A DNA stretch of 40,414 nt from Pavlovales sp. CCMP2436 (taxonomy: Eukaryota; Haptophyta; Pavlovophyceae; Pavlovales). The notes under the pieces were generated by a model. The model was not told where the DNA came from, did not search any database, and saw nothing but the letters and a program-made list of their open reading frames with translations. The position numbers and the translations under genes were made by a program. The DNA lies in assembly GCA_026770615.1 (NCBI GenBank), contig MU631346.1, positions 40,328 to 80,741 on the forward strand, read 5' to 3'. Shown here in pieces: positions 1 to 10,715 of the stretch. Positions within the stretch are counted from its first letter, which is position 1, and each line of letters starts with the position of its first letter.

Positions 1-52
1 TTGCGCAGCGACTCCAGCGCTTTGTTTTCGGCTTCCTCATCATCCACCACTT
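1..52 (-). CDS. Possible exon of a gene extending off the left edge
   Basis: On the minus strand the first 52 bases read without stops as an acidic stretch (VEVVDDEEAENKALESLR), just after a TAG that could serve as a splice acceptor. The adjoining bases belong to a repeat that also occurs inside an intron of the DDX42 gene, which fits intron sequence abutting an exon. The stretch is too short to assign a product, and it could be chance. Confidence 0.25.
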
Positions 53-175
53 CTACCAGCTCCCCACTTCGGCGTAGCGCGTAGGAGCCTGCATCAGAGC
101 GCTTAGATCAGCCTGACTTGAACTTGAAACGTACCGCCAGCCCGAACCCCCCTACATTAGTATATTGTGATATCG
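46..175 (+). repeat. Dispersed repeat A, copy 1 (copy 2 in DDX42 intron 4)
   Basis: This segment matches 32575-32690 in the same orientation. Shared blocks include TCCCCACTTCGGCGT, GAGCCTGC and the CCGCCAGC...GAACCCCC motif, separated by substitutions and small indels. The second copy lies wholly within intron 4 of the DDX42 gene. The first copy may be the intron beside the possible exon at 1-52, so the family may have an affinity for introns. Confidence 0.7.
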
Positions 176-204
176 TCTAGGACCGCTCCTGCTGTGATTC
201 TTAC

Positions 205-270
205 ATATATATAGCGGCTCAGCATGGTTCAACAGGTGTTGTTCAGTCACTGGCTTGGTCGACGTCAGGC
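205..270 (+). repeat. Dispersed repeat B, copy 1
   Basis: This is a 60-bp core beginning with a short TA tract and GCGGCTCAGCATGGTTCA and ending near CTTGGTCGACGTCA. Further copies lie at 13567-13628 (+), 16425-16545 (-), 27056-27165 (-) and, truncated, 38393-38448 (-). Every copy has the TA-rich tract on the same side of the core. No coding potential is evident, so it is probably a short non-autonomous element. Confidence 0.8.
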
Positions 271-634
271 TGAGGTTGAGCGATCGATCCAAACCCTCAT
301 GCACCAGCACTCACACCAAAGGGTGTGAGTGTGTGCGCCCCGGCCCCCACGTCCCGCCTCGGCCGCGCCTCGGCCGCCGCAGCCCTGCCGTGGCGGCCGC
401 AGAGAGCAGCATCGTCTTCGTAGCCTTGGTAGCCTTGAGCGGCGTCTCCGTGTGCGGCCCGCCGCCGCGCGCAGTAGCGCCCTCCGCAAGCGCGCGACGC
501 ACATCCACTTGAGGACCCGAGCGAGACGGGTGGTCGAGAGGTGCCAGCGAGTACCTCAAGTGGACATATCCTGCTTGGTCATCTTCGGTTATGACGCTGC
601 CTTTTGAGTCCATTTTGTTACCTAGATCGGTGTG
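271..634. other. GC-rich spacer, no gene recognised
   Basis: Short overlapping open frames exist on both strands, but their translations are arginine- and proline-rich low-complexity sequence typical of GC-rich non-coding DNA. No domain, splice pattern or repeat match was recognised here. Confidence 0.5.
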
Positions 635-705
635 TTCTTTGAGGTGCATTATAAAGGTTCTGAATTTTGACCCCAAGTTTCACGGGTGCCAAACCCAAGT
701 ACAAG
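635..705 (+). repeat. Dispersed repeat C, copy 1
   Basis: The block containing AAGGTTCTGAATTTTGACCC, CAAGTTTCACGGGTGCC and AACCCAAGTA recurs inverted at 26665-26740. It lies about 120 bp upstream of the NDUFA13 start. The translation looks peptide-like in both copies, but the frame does not stay open. Confidence 0.65.
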
Positions 706-827
706 GGATCGCGGTGGCACGAGTGCCGCTGGCATTGTCAGCAAAACCTCCCACCGACTTTAAAAAACGATTCTTAGCACATCCTTGCAGGTCTGGAGCT
801 TGAAGAGATCTTGAGCTCTGCTTAGGG

Positions 828-1385
828 ATGCTGGTGGCCCTCGCGCGGGCTCCCGCGCGTCGCCTGATCGCCCGCAGCCTGTCCACCAAGGCGCTTGTCC
901 AGGTGCGCAGCTCTAGTCGAGGATGTCCTCAGGTTTGGCGAGCGATCCGCGTGGCTCGTCCCGAATAAAGTGATGCTCGACTTGACGGCTGTCCGCCCTC
1001 GCCCACTCACCCCCCGCGTGCGTGTCCGCAGGACGGGCCCCCGGTCGGCGGCTACGCCGAAATCAAATACAAGAAGAACATCCCGCCCAAGGGCCCGAGC
1101 AACGGCGCGCTGTTACTGGGCTTTGGCGTGTTCACGGCGTACGGCTGGTACTTCCTGGTCGACTCGATCCAGATGCGCAACCGGGTCAAGATCGAGCAGT
1201 ATGACTCGCGGATGTCGTTGCTTCCCTACCTTCAGGCCGAGGAGGACCACCGCTACATGGAGGTGCGCGCCATCCTCGATGAGAAGGAGGCGCAGCTGAT
1301 GGTTGACGTGCCCGGCTGGGTGGTCAACAAGGACAACTTTAACACCGTCGACTGGGTCAGGCCCAAGGCGATGCCCTACTTGTAG
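828..1385 (+). CDS. NDUFA13: NDUFA13 / GRIM-19, complex I accessory subunit (2 exons)
   Basis: This gene encodes a small single-span accessory subunit of mitochondrial NADH:ubiquinone oxidoreductase (complex I), located in the inner membrane. Exon 1 is 828-902 (25 codons, rich in Arg/Ala/Ser and suitable as a mitochondrial targeting end). A 129-bp GT-AG intron follows at 903-1031, and exon 2 is 1032-1385, joined in phase 0. The 142-residue product matches the family length of about 144. Family landmarks are the GGY..I.YKKNIP motif near the exon 2 start, a hydrophobic span (ALLLGFGVFTAYGWYFL), the basic IEQYDSRMSLLPYLQAEEDH block, and the C-terminal DVPGWVV.......W..P motif. The gene appears intact. 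The ATG at 828 is supported by the clean splice into the conserved body. Confidence 0.93.
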
Positions 1386-2092
1386 GCTGGGCTGAATATT
1401 TTGGTGGAGGGCACGACGCAAGCCTGACGCACGCATGCGTGATTCGTCCCCAGAGGCAGCACGATCTGGTGGCTTTGAACGGTCGGAAGCGTTTTGAGTG
1501 TTTTTCAACGCTCTTTTCCAGTGCGAGCCTTCCGGTGACGGTCATTTAACTAGAAGCGTACACACAGGGGATCACTAGATCACTCCGCGCGTGCACGGGC
1601 GGTTCATTTGGGAGGTCCCGTACCAGTGGCAGTGTGAGTGACGTGTCGCCTGGGCTAGCAAACGAAGGATGTTGTCACTCGCAGGCGTGATCGAGAGAAT
1701 AATTCAGAGAGAGATGAGCAATAATTAATCTGATTGTAACTAACTAGTTCAAGTTATACGCTAAAAAATTGAGAAAAATGCAAGAGGGATTTAGGTTATC
1801 ATGGCGTCTGACTGTCTAGGGTTGAAAGTTTTGCGCATATCTGACCTTACTCTTGCCCCGTGCACAGTCAAGGGAGTAGCACAGTAGTCAGTAATAATAC
1901 GCCCCGTCCGTGCGTGCTGCTCATACTGTGGTCTACATTCTCATAAAACAAAGAGTTTCTCTAGACACGGATAAAGATGGTAGGCTACAATCCTGTAAAA
2001 CCGACTTCAGTTGGGTCGAATCCGAATTAGTGGCCAGTCCGGGAAAATTTCGAAAAAGTCCGGTGAGCCTCGGAGCAACTCACGAACCGTGT
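1386..2092. other. Intergenic DNA after NDUFA13, no gene recognised
   Basis: There is no sustained open frame. The block at about 1990-2045 (AAACCGACTTCAGTTGG...AGTGGCCAGTCCGG) is echoed at 3380-3440 and, inverted, at about 16340-16380. This part is therefore repeat-derived rather than genic. Confidence 0.5.
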
Positions 2093-2173
2093 TGGGCCCC
2101 GAGGAGTTAGTTGCAGATTTTGCAATGGGGCGGCGTCCCATTTCTGAATCTGCAACTAACTCCTCGGGGCCCC
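2093..2173. repeat. Imperfect inverted repeat (hairpin), repeat D
   Basis: Left arm GGCCCCGAGGAGTTAGTTGC continues to AGATT, and its reverse complement follows after a loop of about 25 bp. A diverged copy lies at 16203-16266, where the order GTTAG, CAGATTC, GGGACGCCG, GAATCTGCAAC is kept. The two loci also share flanking repeat blocks, so this is probably the end of a dispersed element. Confidence 0.6.
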
Positions 2174-2239
2174 TTCGGGAACCCTGACTTTCTTTTCGCT
2201 TCCGGAACGTTGGTTACAGTATACTTATTTACTGTTCTG

Positions 2240-2371
2240 AATGAAGCTGGCGTCTGAATGTTCTGAATGTTGTGCTGGTCTGAGCGCTGCGTCGTCCATT
2301 GCCTGCTGCGTGCTTTAGTCGCCTGCGCTGGCTTGGGCGCCACCGCGCGTGCCGATGGATCTCCGGTAGTG
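2240..2371 (-). repeat. Dispersed 143-bp repeat E, inverted copy
   Basis: This is the reverse complement of the element inserted at 3646-3788. The shared sequence runs from CACTACCGGAGATCC through the GCGGTGGCGCCCAAGCC core to the GACGCCAGCTT end. The copy has small substitutions and its last few bases are diverged. It lies in opposite orientation to the 3646 copy, so the two flank the pseudogene at 2447-3188. Confidence 0.8.
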
Positions 2372-2446
2372 TGCCCGGGCAAGGGCGGTTAGGGAGATGA
2401 TCTGCTGGATGCTGTTTGTCGTGTTCCCACTAGTACATTTTGAACG

Positions 2447-3188
2447 ATGTCGCGGGCCGACTTCAGTCGCATCAGCAAGAGATCGGCGTGGGGGGGTAGT
2501 TATTGGCCGGCGGACGGTATCCTCTATGGCTACTGCAACCCGTCGCTCTTCACCGTTTCGGCCGTCCCCGACGTGGTGCCGTTCGTTGGTTCGAGCAAGG
2601 TGCACATGAGCTGTGGCCTGCGCATTCAAGGAGCAGGCGACGCGCAGGCACCTCGACGTCTTCTGTCCATGCGCCCCGTGCTGCCGCCTCGACTTCGCCC
2701 TCTGCGACGGCCGTGCTCGGCAAGGTGCAGGTCTTGAACGTGAAGCGCGCGTCCTCGATCGGACTGCCGTCGCAGACGGAGAGGTTGTAGGAGTTCGCCG
2801 CCTGGCTCGACAAGGACAGGCTCGTCGCGTTCAGGGTGGAGTCGGACAAGCACATCATCGAGGGCAGCGTCTGGATCGCGCTGTTCGACGGCATAGCTTT
2901 CGCCCTGGAGCAGGACGAGCTTCACGCCGGGCAGCACTTTGAGAGGGGCTGGAGCGTTGTGCGTGGCCACTGGTTCTCCCTTGCGCGCACCGAGCGTGCG
3001 GGCGGCACGCGGGTCTACAAGGCGCTCGAGGAGCAGACGCTGCTCAACGTGCAGTCGATGATGAAGATCAAGAACCTCAAAAAGGCGTGCCGAAGCGAAC
3101 GCGCCGCTTCGGCACGGCCGCCTGGTACAAGAACAACGAGTTCTCACTCCATCGCAAGTCATACCAGCTTCTGGTAGACAGCCTCTAG
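2447..3188 (+). pseudogene. Broken GC-rich protein gene of unknown family
   Basis: The reading starts with an ATG at 2447 (MSRADFSRISKRSAWGGSYW), continues in other frames through an in-frame TAG at 2788-2790 into FAAWLDKDRLVAFRVESDKH and VWIALFDGIAFALEQDE, and ends in a third frame with FGTAAWYKNNEFSLHRK up to a stop at 3186-3188. The pieces have normal globular composition and a consistent order, which suggests one gene of roughly 245 codons broken by at least two frameshifts and a stop. I recognise no domain. It lies between two inverted copies of the 143-bp repeat and beside the virus-like insertion, but its base composition is that of the host. Confidence 0.45.
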
Positions 3189-3451
3189 CGCACAGATTGG
3201 CGGCCCGCGACAAGCGTTGGTGCCCAACTGACCGCTCTGAGTTTGCAGCTCTTATATTCATAAATTTATTAATTGTTAGAAAACTTAATTCAATACAATT
3301 AGTTATAATTAGTTAGTATACATTTCTGAATGTGGGCGCTTTTCCCACTCCCCAGTGCGGAATTGCGCCACTAATTCGGATTTCGACCCAGACTGGTACA
3401 GCCGGAACCCCAATAATTGTCATGTAAAGCCGACTTTAGTTGGTACAGCCG

Positions 3452-4905
3452 GTACTTATAAATAATCGTAACAAAGAAAAGGTACAACTCGCACGTATCA
3501 CTGCCTCATTTCTTAATTCAGGTAATAGAAACGTTAAAACATCAACCAATAGAAATGTTAAAACTTCAACACTAGATCAATATGGTTTCAAAACTAATGA
3601 TAATAATGAAATCGTTTTAGAAAAAAAACAGAAGATTGTATATGACACTACCGGAGATCCATCGGCACGCGCGGTGGCGCCCAAGCCAGCGCAGCCGACT
3701 AAGGCACGCAGCAGGCAATGGGCGACGCAGCGCTCAGACCAGCAAAACATTCAGAACAGTCAGACGCCAGCTTGAATCCCTATCAGTATGTATATGATAA
3801 ATCTGATATCGAAGCATTAGCTAATACTGATGTGATTAATATTTTTGTTAAGAAGAATGTCCCTATCGAAAATTATGATACGACAAATACTAACCTGAAT
3901 GGTTCAGAAATTAAAAAGTATGTAGCTACTGTATTAAAATTCGCACCATTAAAGGAAGGATCTGATCAAACTTCAAGCGTTAATGAAATAAACCAATATA
4001 TAAAGATACCAGATATTTTATTTAAATTACACAATCTTAAATATGATGCTTTAATGGATCTGACTCCTTGGTTAACTAATACAAAAGAATTGGTTGATAT
4101 TATTAATTCGAATAAACAATGGAAAACTGATTTTTCGAGGGCCACATTTATAGGTAGGATTCTAAAATTAAGGAAATTGTTTGGACCATTGAAAAGTCAC
4201 ATATCGCAGAATACATACGAAGAATTAGACGCAGTATATAACTATTAGAAATATAAAAAGTGGGATGGTACTGCTACAATTAAACAAAGAACAAAATCGG
4301 CGTCTACGTTGTTTTACTCATTCGATGCCTTTAAAAGCGAAGTGTTAAACATGTATGACAGAAAAGCCTATGAAAATCTGCTGATGATGTTATATAATGA
4401 AGTTATCGGTCGTGATGATTTCCAGCTTACGATGGCATATGAAAAATCTGCCATGGTTTCAAAAGATATTAATTAATTATATTGAATATCTCAGAACGAG
4501 AGTGAAATTCATATGAATGCTTTCAAAACGAAAGGTTCTCTTAATAAGCTTGTATTTAAATTATCGAAACCGGTGACTAATCTTATCGTAGAATTACATA
4601 GTTCGTTAGATGTTTCACCGTCAAAATTATTCCCAAATGAAGATGGTAAAAACTAGGTCCGTTTATTGCTAGAATGTTTGCTAAAATATCTGTTTTTTTA
4701 AATGAACGAATTATTGTTAAGTACCTTCGTCACAGTATTATTTCTACAAAATTAATGAAGTTAGATAAAAATGCTGCTAATTATGCGGAAAATTTCAATG
4801 CTTTGGCTAATCAATCATTACATAGTGCGGGTATCCAATCGGCTTACGTATCACCGTTAAAAAACTTGCGTGGCGAACCAATATTCTCTAATTCAAGATG
4901 TAGAT
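3452..4905 (+). pseudogene. Tyrosine recombinase (integrase), degenerate
   Basis: Tyrosine recombinases cut and rejoin DNA through a catalytic tyrosine, and in virophages and related elements they integrate the genome into host DNA. The C-terminal catalytic half is readable. It has a box I-like arginine in LMMLYNEVIGRDDFQLTM (about 4380-4435), box II in YLRHSIIST (about 4722-4746), and a terminal QSLHSAGIQSAYVSPLK (about 4812-4863) that holds a histidine and the candidate nucleophile tyrosine. A lysine-rich core-binding-like N-terminal half precedes it. Breaks include the inserted 143-bp repeat at 3646-3788, a TAG after VYNY at about 4246, stops near 4473 and 4655, and a frameshift before 4674. 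It is the leftmost recognisable viral gene. Confidence 0.72.
3646..3788 (+). mobile_element. 143-bp short element inserted in the recombinase gene
   Basis: A GC-rich 143-bp block interrupts AT-rich coding sequence and is flanked by the exact 9-bp direct repeat TGTATATGA (3637-3645 and 3789-3797). Insertion plus duplication adds 152 bp. Removing that length brings the frame upstream (ending QKIVYD) exactly into the frame downstream (KSDIEAL), so the event can be reconstructed confidently. Other copies are at 2240-2371 (inverted) and, truncated, at 19502-19570. The element runs CACTACCGG...CCCTATCAG and has no clear terminal inverted repeats. It may be a SINE-like or other very short non-autonomous element. 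Confidence 0.88.
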
Positions 4906-5021
4906 AAATCTATTATTGAAATGAAACAACACTTTACTCGGTCAAAACGACAGAAGAATGATTACATACGTAAAACTAAAAAAAATTTATTTATGTTTGT
5001 ACATGATATAGTAATATAAAC

Positions 5022-5484
5022 ATGTCTATGGCTATTGAAATTATAGAATTTTTTTAAAAGTAAGCAAGTATGAAAATTATAGATATTATAATGGTACGAA
5101 TTTATCACGTCCCCAGTTGTATAATGTAAGACATAACTTAAAAAGAATAGAGCTTATTATTGTTATAGATCATACACCAGAAAATCGTACATTTATACTC
5201 AATAGAAAATATGATAAAGGTAAAATAATTAACACAATGAAAGGAGAAGATAACTGTGCTAAACCTTATATTGACGGGCCTATTATGGAAACAGTACGAG
5301 ATTATGTATTATTCGAATTAGATATAATTTTAAAAATACTGATGTTGAATGTGAAATATGTTACAATGAGGTTAATTTCAAAGAATTCGAATACTGTTCT
5401 GCTTGTTATTATAAAGCTTGTTCAACATGTCTTATACAAGTTAAAAAGTGTCCTAATTGCCGGTATAATATTACAAGATTATAA
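5022..5484 (+). pseudogene. RING-finger protein, frameshifted
   Basis: The C-terminal part reads CEICYNEVNFKEFEYC followed by SACYYKACSTC and KKCPNCR, a cysteine spacing (C-x2-C, C-x2-C, C-x4-C-x2-C, C-x2-C) typical of RING-like zinc fingers, and ends at the TAA at 5482-5484. The N-terminal part (RHNLKRIELIIVIDHTPEN) is open in another frame, and the junction needs a one-base shift near 5325. Another shift near 5057 separates a possible start at 5022. RING proteins usually act as ubiquitin ligases and are common in large DNA viruses of protists. The substrate cannot be inferred. Confidence 0.6.
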
Positions 5485-5580
5485 ACGTTGAACTGAAAAG
5501 AAAATGACATGTTTTTACTTTTTAATATAACTTGTAATTTTCAATGCAAAAAGCTTGATATATATTAAATAGATAAAATT

Positions 5581-5826
5581 CAGTTAGCAATTGAAGTCAA
5601 AAAACTAGCAACGCGTGAGTACATGAAAAATTATATGAAAAATTGACGGATCAATAACCCTGAATTTGATAAGAAACAAAAAGAGATGTCAAGTAATTAT
5701 CAACGCGCTAGATACCTACGCGATGAATAATTTCGTAAGAATTTTTTTGAATCATCGCTTAATGTTTATGATAAATACAAATCCGCATATAAGTTGCTAA
5801 AAAGCATGAATATCCCGGTGGCTTAA
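5581..5826 (+). pseudogene. Small basic protein with YM-K-Y repeats, interrupted
   Basis: The readable peptide has the pattern ATREYMKNYMKN, then a stop, then NPEFDKKQKEMSSNYQRARY, then another stop, and ends SAYKLLKSMNIPVA before a TAA at 5824-5826. Short Lys/Tyr/Arg-rich proteins of this appearance are frequent hypothetical proteins in giant viruses and their satellites, possibly nucleic-acid binding. No formal domain is recognised and no start codon is clear. Two in-frame stops show decay. Confidence 0.4.
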
Positions 5827-5925
5827 ATTTTAGCCACTAGCAAAAAAAATGAGTATTTATTTATTTTAAGATTATAAAAATACGTATAAATACGAAATAA
5901 TTATATATGTATAGAATGTAGAACA

Positions 5926-6568
5926 ATGTCACAGATCGATTTAACCGCTACAACATTTTACGAGAAGATTAACTTAACCAAACTTAATTATATTATTAAC
6001 ACCCTTCCACAATATGAGAAGGTTATCAACGAAGAAGAAAAGTAATTCGTCGTAAACGTAAAGATAACGATATCGAAGCTATTTAAATAATAATTAAGAA
6101 AAAAAATTATTACCGTTAGAACTCAAAGATTCTGAATTTGGCTATTTGCCGGTAACTTATAAGAAAGGTAAATTTAGCAATGGTATCGGTCGATGCTATT
6201 GTGACAAAAGTGTAGGTATTCAAATGTTGACCACGTCAGTCCGATCTACTATTTGCGATGGAATTTGGAAAGATATTGACCAAGTTAATAGCCATCCGAC
6301 AATTTTCAAAGAGATTTTTGCTAAAAATGGGATATCATCTAACCGTCTTAACAAATATGTTAATAACCGCGAGGAAGTTCTCGAAAGTATTATGAAGGAA
6401 AAAAAATGTGACCGTTATGACGCAAAGGATAAAGTGATTTTAAAAATATTACTGACTCATCTTATCAAAAAGTATTTTCAATCGGTGACTATTTTGATGC
6501 TACAACCACAAGCAATACTGAAAGCGAATGCGAAGGGGTTAGCGTTCTATTTAACAGCACAACTATGA
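5926..6568 (+). pseudogene. TV-Pol-like DNA polymerase fragment
   Basis: An ATG at 5926 opens a 40-codon piece (MSQIDLTATTFYEK). After two frame breaks the longest piece (6146-6568) contains a GRCYCDKSVGIQML block, the acidic motif WKDIDQVNSHPTIFKEIF and the NNREEVLESI block, followed by RYDAKDKVILKILL. This order resembles motif A (DxD...NxHP) and the basic motif B of the transposon-virus polymerase family, which is related to superfamily A DNA polymerases and found in Polinton-like viruses and some virophages. The motif C region is not visible, because the reading ends at 6568 and fibre-type sequence follows. The gene is thus truncated as well as interrupted. The family call rests on remembered motifs. 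Confidence 0.5.
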
Positions 6569-6569
6569 G

Positions 6570-8163
6570 AGTCAGATTTCTCGACTAGTCGACTAGGAAC
6601 GTTTAGAAGAACTTCAACGTTAGATATTATCAATACGAATGTATAGAGACATTACGATGTAGTAATATCAAATATTGGACAAGTTGATATATATATCGAT
6701 AATATTTTACAAACATATGTTGCGAGCGGGGCTAATATAACTGTGTTAAGATTATTTACAGCCACTAATTTAACAACAAATTTGCTACAGATATATATTA
6801 AAGCACTTGCTTATTATCTGATCTCAAAATATTCTTGAAATCAACATTGACAGAAACATTAACCGATGATTTATTACTATCGCTACCAGATAGAAGTGTC
6901 GAATATTTACTATATAACACTCTAGATACATCAGGAAATGGTAAGTATTTAGATGGTACTATTACTGAACAATGTCGGGATATTGACGGAAAACAATATT
7001 TTAGACGTGGTGATTTATCCAGTGTTATAAGTGATTTATCAAGACTTACTATATCATCAACTAGAGGGGGCACAGGTCGCACAATTAGTTTCGATATAAA
7101 ATTGTTCCAGACAAATACAAACCAGTCATCTGCGGTGCTAGGATTTAACGGTCAAATTATTGCAACGTATGCTACTGGTTCAACAAATTCAGCATCAGTC
7201 GGGGTTTTTTTAAGGGTACTTAATAATAATAGATGTCAATTATTACTCTGTGACACAAGTGGATATTTCACATTTTTTGTAACATCGCCCGAGTTAAGCA
7301 CTACAAAATGGACTAATTTGGTTTTTTAAATACCAGCATCAGGTTCATTTGTTCAAATAAAATGATGGTCTGATGGAAAATTATGGTCTGATGGAAAATT
7401 ATGGTCTGATAGAATTAGTGCACCAGTGTCTACAAATTCTGTCAACACGTCGTTAGTATTAGGGAGTACGGGGAACGGTATAAACAGATTTAAAATTTCA
7501 GGCAATTATTCAGACAGTCCTTATTTATCGAATATAATAATTTGGTTAAATGACACGATAACTTTAAGCAATATTGTTAACCGTCGTTTAGATAGGGTAG
7601 ATCCCCCTATGACGTTGTCCATATTTAAGCAAACGCAAAAATATATAGATTTTCGAATTCAAACTATAAACAACGCTTATCTAAAATTTCTGAATAATTA
7701 TAACAGTGTTTTAATACGAGCATCATTGATTTTTAAGCAGAATATCTTATTTACAGGTCCTATAGATTTAACAGCAATATCGATACCACCAACCGCCTGG
7801 TTTAAGGGTAGCTTATTAGCACTGCATGATGTGGTGGGAAATTTACCGAGCCCAACGACATCCTCAACAGCCGTAATATATCCCGATAGCACATATTTAC
7901 AATCTATTAAATTTGAAAACTTTACAGTAAACGATAACGCAAACATCCAATTTAGTTTACGTGATCTGAATCGGTTTAACGTAAAATATTATTCGTTTTC
8001 GTATATATATATTAACGACAGTCTAGTACCATATTCAAACGATTTAATTTTATCGATCGGATTTGTCACTGTTCTCGATTCACCGATGCCGAACAAACTA
8101 GAATTCATCCATGGGCTTTCGTTTGATTTTCAAAATATTCCGATAAATATTTCGGTAACGTAG
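6570..8163 (+). pseudogene. LamG-like surface/fibre protein 1, interrupted
   Basis: Long, nearly open reading in one phase: 6835-7329, a stop, then 7426-8163 with a TAG at 8161-8163. The sequence is rich in Ser, Thr, Asn and beta-strand patterns (GRTISFDIKLFQTNTNQSS, LGFNGQIIATYATG, RFKISGNYSDSPYLSNIIIW), like laminin-G/concanavalin-type jellyroll domains that bind surfaces or glycans. A triplicated short unit around 7363-7412 (ATGGTCTGATGGAAAATT) interrupts the protein between pieces. No signal peptide or membrane span is seen. It is probably a virion or attachment component, inferred only from size and fold character. Confidence 0.5.
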
Positions 8164-8225
8164 TCATACATTGAATACAAGCACTGGATTGGATTATTTA
8201 ACTATTAATAACGTTGATTATGTTT

Positions 8226-10226
8226 TATCGGGTGTGACTAGATTCGATTTTAACATTAGTAAAACGAGATTGTTATGGCAATTTAGCTAGCGTCCAATTA
8301 ACAAAAGCAATAAATATAGTCAGCAAATACAATATTAAACTCCATTAGAAAAAATATACGTCGGGCAAATCGTTTACAAAATTGAAGATGTGGCGTAAAT
8401 GTGTTACGTCAAATCGTCTATCGACTGAATATTTAAATTCTAACAAAGAGTATAAAATTTTAGCACCGTATATACGTCCTATAAAATCAATAGTTTTACT
8501 GTATAAGAGTGGTACAGGATTAAACAATCTTGTCGGGCCAAATTTGGTTTTACGCACAGGGTCGTCATATTTTGCTATACCATTAATAAAGATGTGACTG
8601 GTGCTAATTCACGAGAGGATGGTGCTACATGTAGTGTTATTTGTTCCTTCAAATGCTTACAGCATGGGTGTGTATCTAAATTGTAGTGATAGTGTCGCGT
8701 TTGGCCATTTATTATCTTTTGGTGATCCAAATTGTACGTTAACAATTGGACAAAGTGCGTTTACAATCATATTTGATATTCTTATCACTTCACAGTTCAG
8801 TTTAGACGGTTTACGTATGAATAAGGCTGGTGTAGAAAATAATTTCAAATTCATAGCAAAGGGTTTACAAAATTTGGGACAGTTTGCGAAAGTCATTAAT
8901 GATTCGATTAAAAAGCAATTTTTTAGTCCCCCTATTGTAGCGTCCGATGGCGGTACAAAGATCAGTTGGACGAAACCAACAGGTGGCAGTGACGTCAAAA
9001 TTTATCCAGACGGAGCAAAAGATATTGGGATCACATTTCCAATTTTTATCGTAGAGCCTAACGTAATATATTACTCGCAATTACCGCCGATATTCGTAAA
9101 CGAGACAATAAACAGATCTATGACAGTGACGCGCCAAACATCGAGCGGATTAACAAATACTATAAACTTCAGATATAATTCTCACACAGCGCTACCTATA
9201 TGTATAATAATGTATCCGGCAGGTCTACCGCGTGCTTGGCTAGGGGATAATGAGCATTCGAGTGAAATTGTTGACGTCGTAACATCATTTGTCGAATACC
9301 GTTGTAATAATGCTTTGAATGATATTAGTGGTAGAAATATCACGCTTAAACGATCTGGGACGGACACGTTATGTTCAGATTCTACTCTGGGAACAGGTTT
9401 CGGCTACATCAAAGTTTTGAACCCGTATACCATATATGCTAATATTGCCACGACTTATACATTCATATCGATAGCTTCTAAATTAGCAAACGTGACTGAT
9501 ATGCGATTGTTGTTTAAAACAAAATTAAATAATACAACAGCGAAAGACACACCTATATTTACGATAGGCAAGAAGCCAAAAATAACAGATCTCGGCGTTA
9601 ACACAATGAGTAGCGGATCAGGCAACTTATCACGCGGTATGATGCTTCGAGTCAAGAATCAAAAGCTTTTGTACATGTTTATAGATACTAATGGAACTTA
9701 TACACAATTTAATGCTTCAGCAAGCTATACCAGCAACGACGGTTTACTATCAACAAGCGCGTGGACTCAAGTCGAGATCGTTATTAATCGGTTAGTAGGC
9801 ACAGATAACAAGATTTTAATAGATCTGTATTTTAATGGTAATTAAGCCACAACAACTTTGACAAACACATCAACCGGGATCGATATGTCATATAGCAGTG
9901 GTATTGAAAATAATTTATTGAGATATACGGGTTATGCCAAAGCCCACAATATTGCCAACTTTAACATTTATTTATCGGATAATCATACGGGAAGAACTAC
10001 GGTAAACCAGTTAAATTTTGGTGGGTCGATGCCACTCGTCACTAATACGTCAAAACTTCATTTGGGCGTTAACAACATTTCCATATTTAACGCAGTAAAT
10101 AAAACGTGGATAAGCTACCCAGACGTCAACTTTAACGCAGTAGTATCGTCAACCGAGGATTTAGAACGCGAAGACATGCTAAATTTATATATAAAAAAAT
10201 ATATTCACGATAAGCACGTTGTATGA
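8226..10226 (+). pseudogene. LamG-like surface/fibre protein 2, nearly full length
   Basis: The largest open piece is 8601-9845, with a stop at 9843-9845. The remainder continues at 9858-10226 in another frame, ending IKKYIHDKHVV. An upstream piece (about 8382-8597) is in a neighbouring frame. A second LamG-like module lies at about 9430-9990 (TYTFISIASKLANV, MLRVKNQKLLYMFIDTNG, VEIVINRLVGTDNKILIDLY), parallel to the module in the preceding gene, so both may come from duplication or from one very long gene. The mid part (FIAKGLQNLGQFAKVIND, WTKPTGGSDVKIYPDGA) is unique here. A structural or host-contact protein is the most reasonable guess. Confidence 0.5.
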
Positions 10227-10441
10227 TAATACACGCAAGCTCTTCCGTTTTTTGTATAATAACCGCATTCGAAGTATCAATATCGTCGTTTATATTAGTA
10301 TAACAACATTTTAAAACATGTAAAATAGTCGGAACGAGGAACATCCAAAGAAGATTAACAGCGTCGATCATCCGACTATGAAGATGTTTTGAAGATTTTT
10401 ATCTAATACATATGAAGATTTTTATCTAACGTAATGTATAT

Positions 10442-10603
10442 ATGTCAGATGGATATAATCTTATCGGTATTTACGATAGTCGCTATTATGACGATCAGAG
10501 TACACGAATTTGTGAAATCACTCATCAGTTGGAGTTATTGGCGTTCCAATATGAAGCGATAAAAAAGGTTCGTGATTATATCCTATTGTTGCGTTACATT
10601 TAG
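10442..10603 (+). CDS. Small ORF, 53 residues, unknown
   Basis: ATG at 10442 to TAG at 10601-10603 encodes MSDGYNLIGIYDSRYYDDQ, then an amphipathic helix-like end (LELLAFQYEAIKKVRDYILL). It lies between the fibre gene and the first large hairpin and reads cleanly, unlike its neighbours. Function is unknown, and it may be a decayed end of something longer. Confidence 0.35.
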   Translation: MSDGYNLIGIYDSRYYDDQSTRICEITHQLELLAFQYEAIKKVRDYILLLRYI

Positions 10604-10715
10604 CCGAATGTTGTCCTACCCCGGGCCCCCAATATGTACCGGGGGTATATGGTAGAGTTTATACATATATATATATATATATATATTTATCTAAAAATAC
10701 ATATCTATACAAATT

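Noticed and set aside
2597..3261. Long minus-strand open frame across the pseudogene
   Set aside because: Its translation is Arg/Leu-rich and mirrors the protein-like plus-strand pieces. Codon structure favours the plus strand.
10132..10371. Minus-strand ORF with an IQ-like IIIQRAYREY motif
   Set aside because: It overlaps the end of the better supported plus-strand fibre gene, and the motif is a weak chance match in AT-rich sequence.
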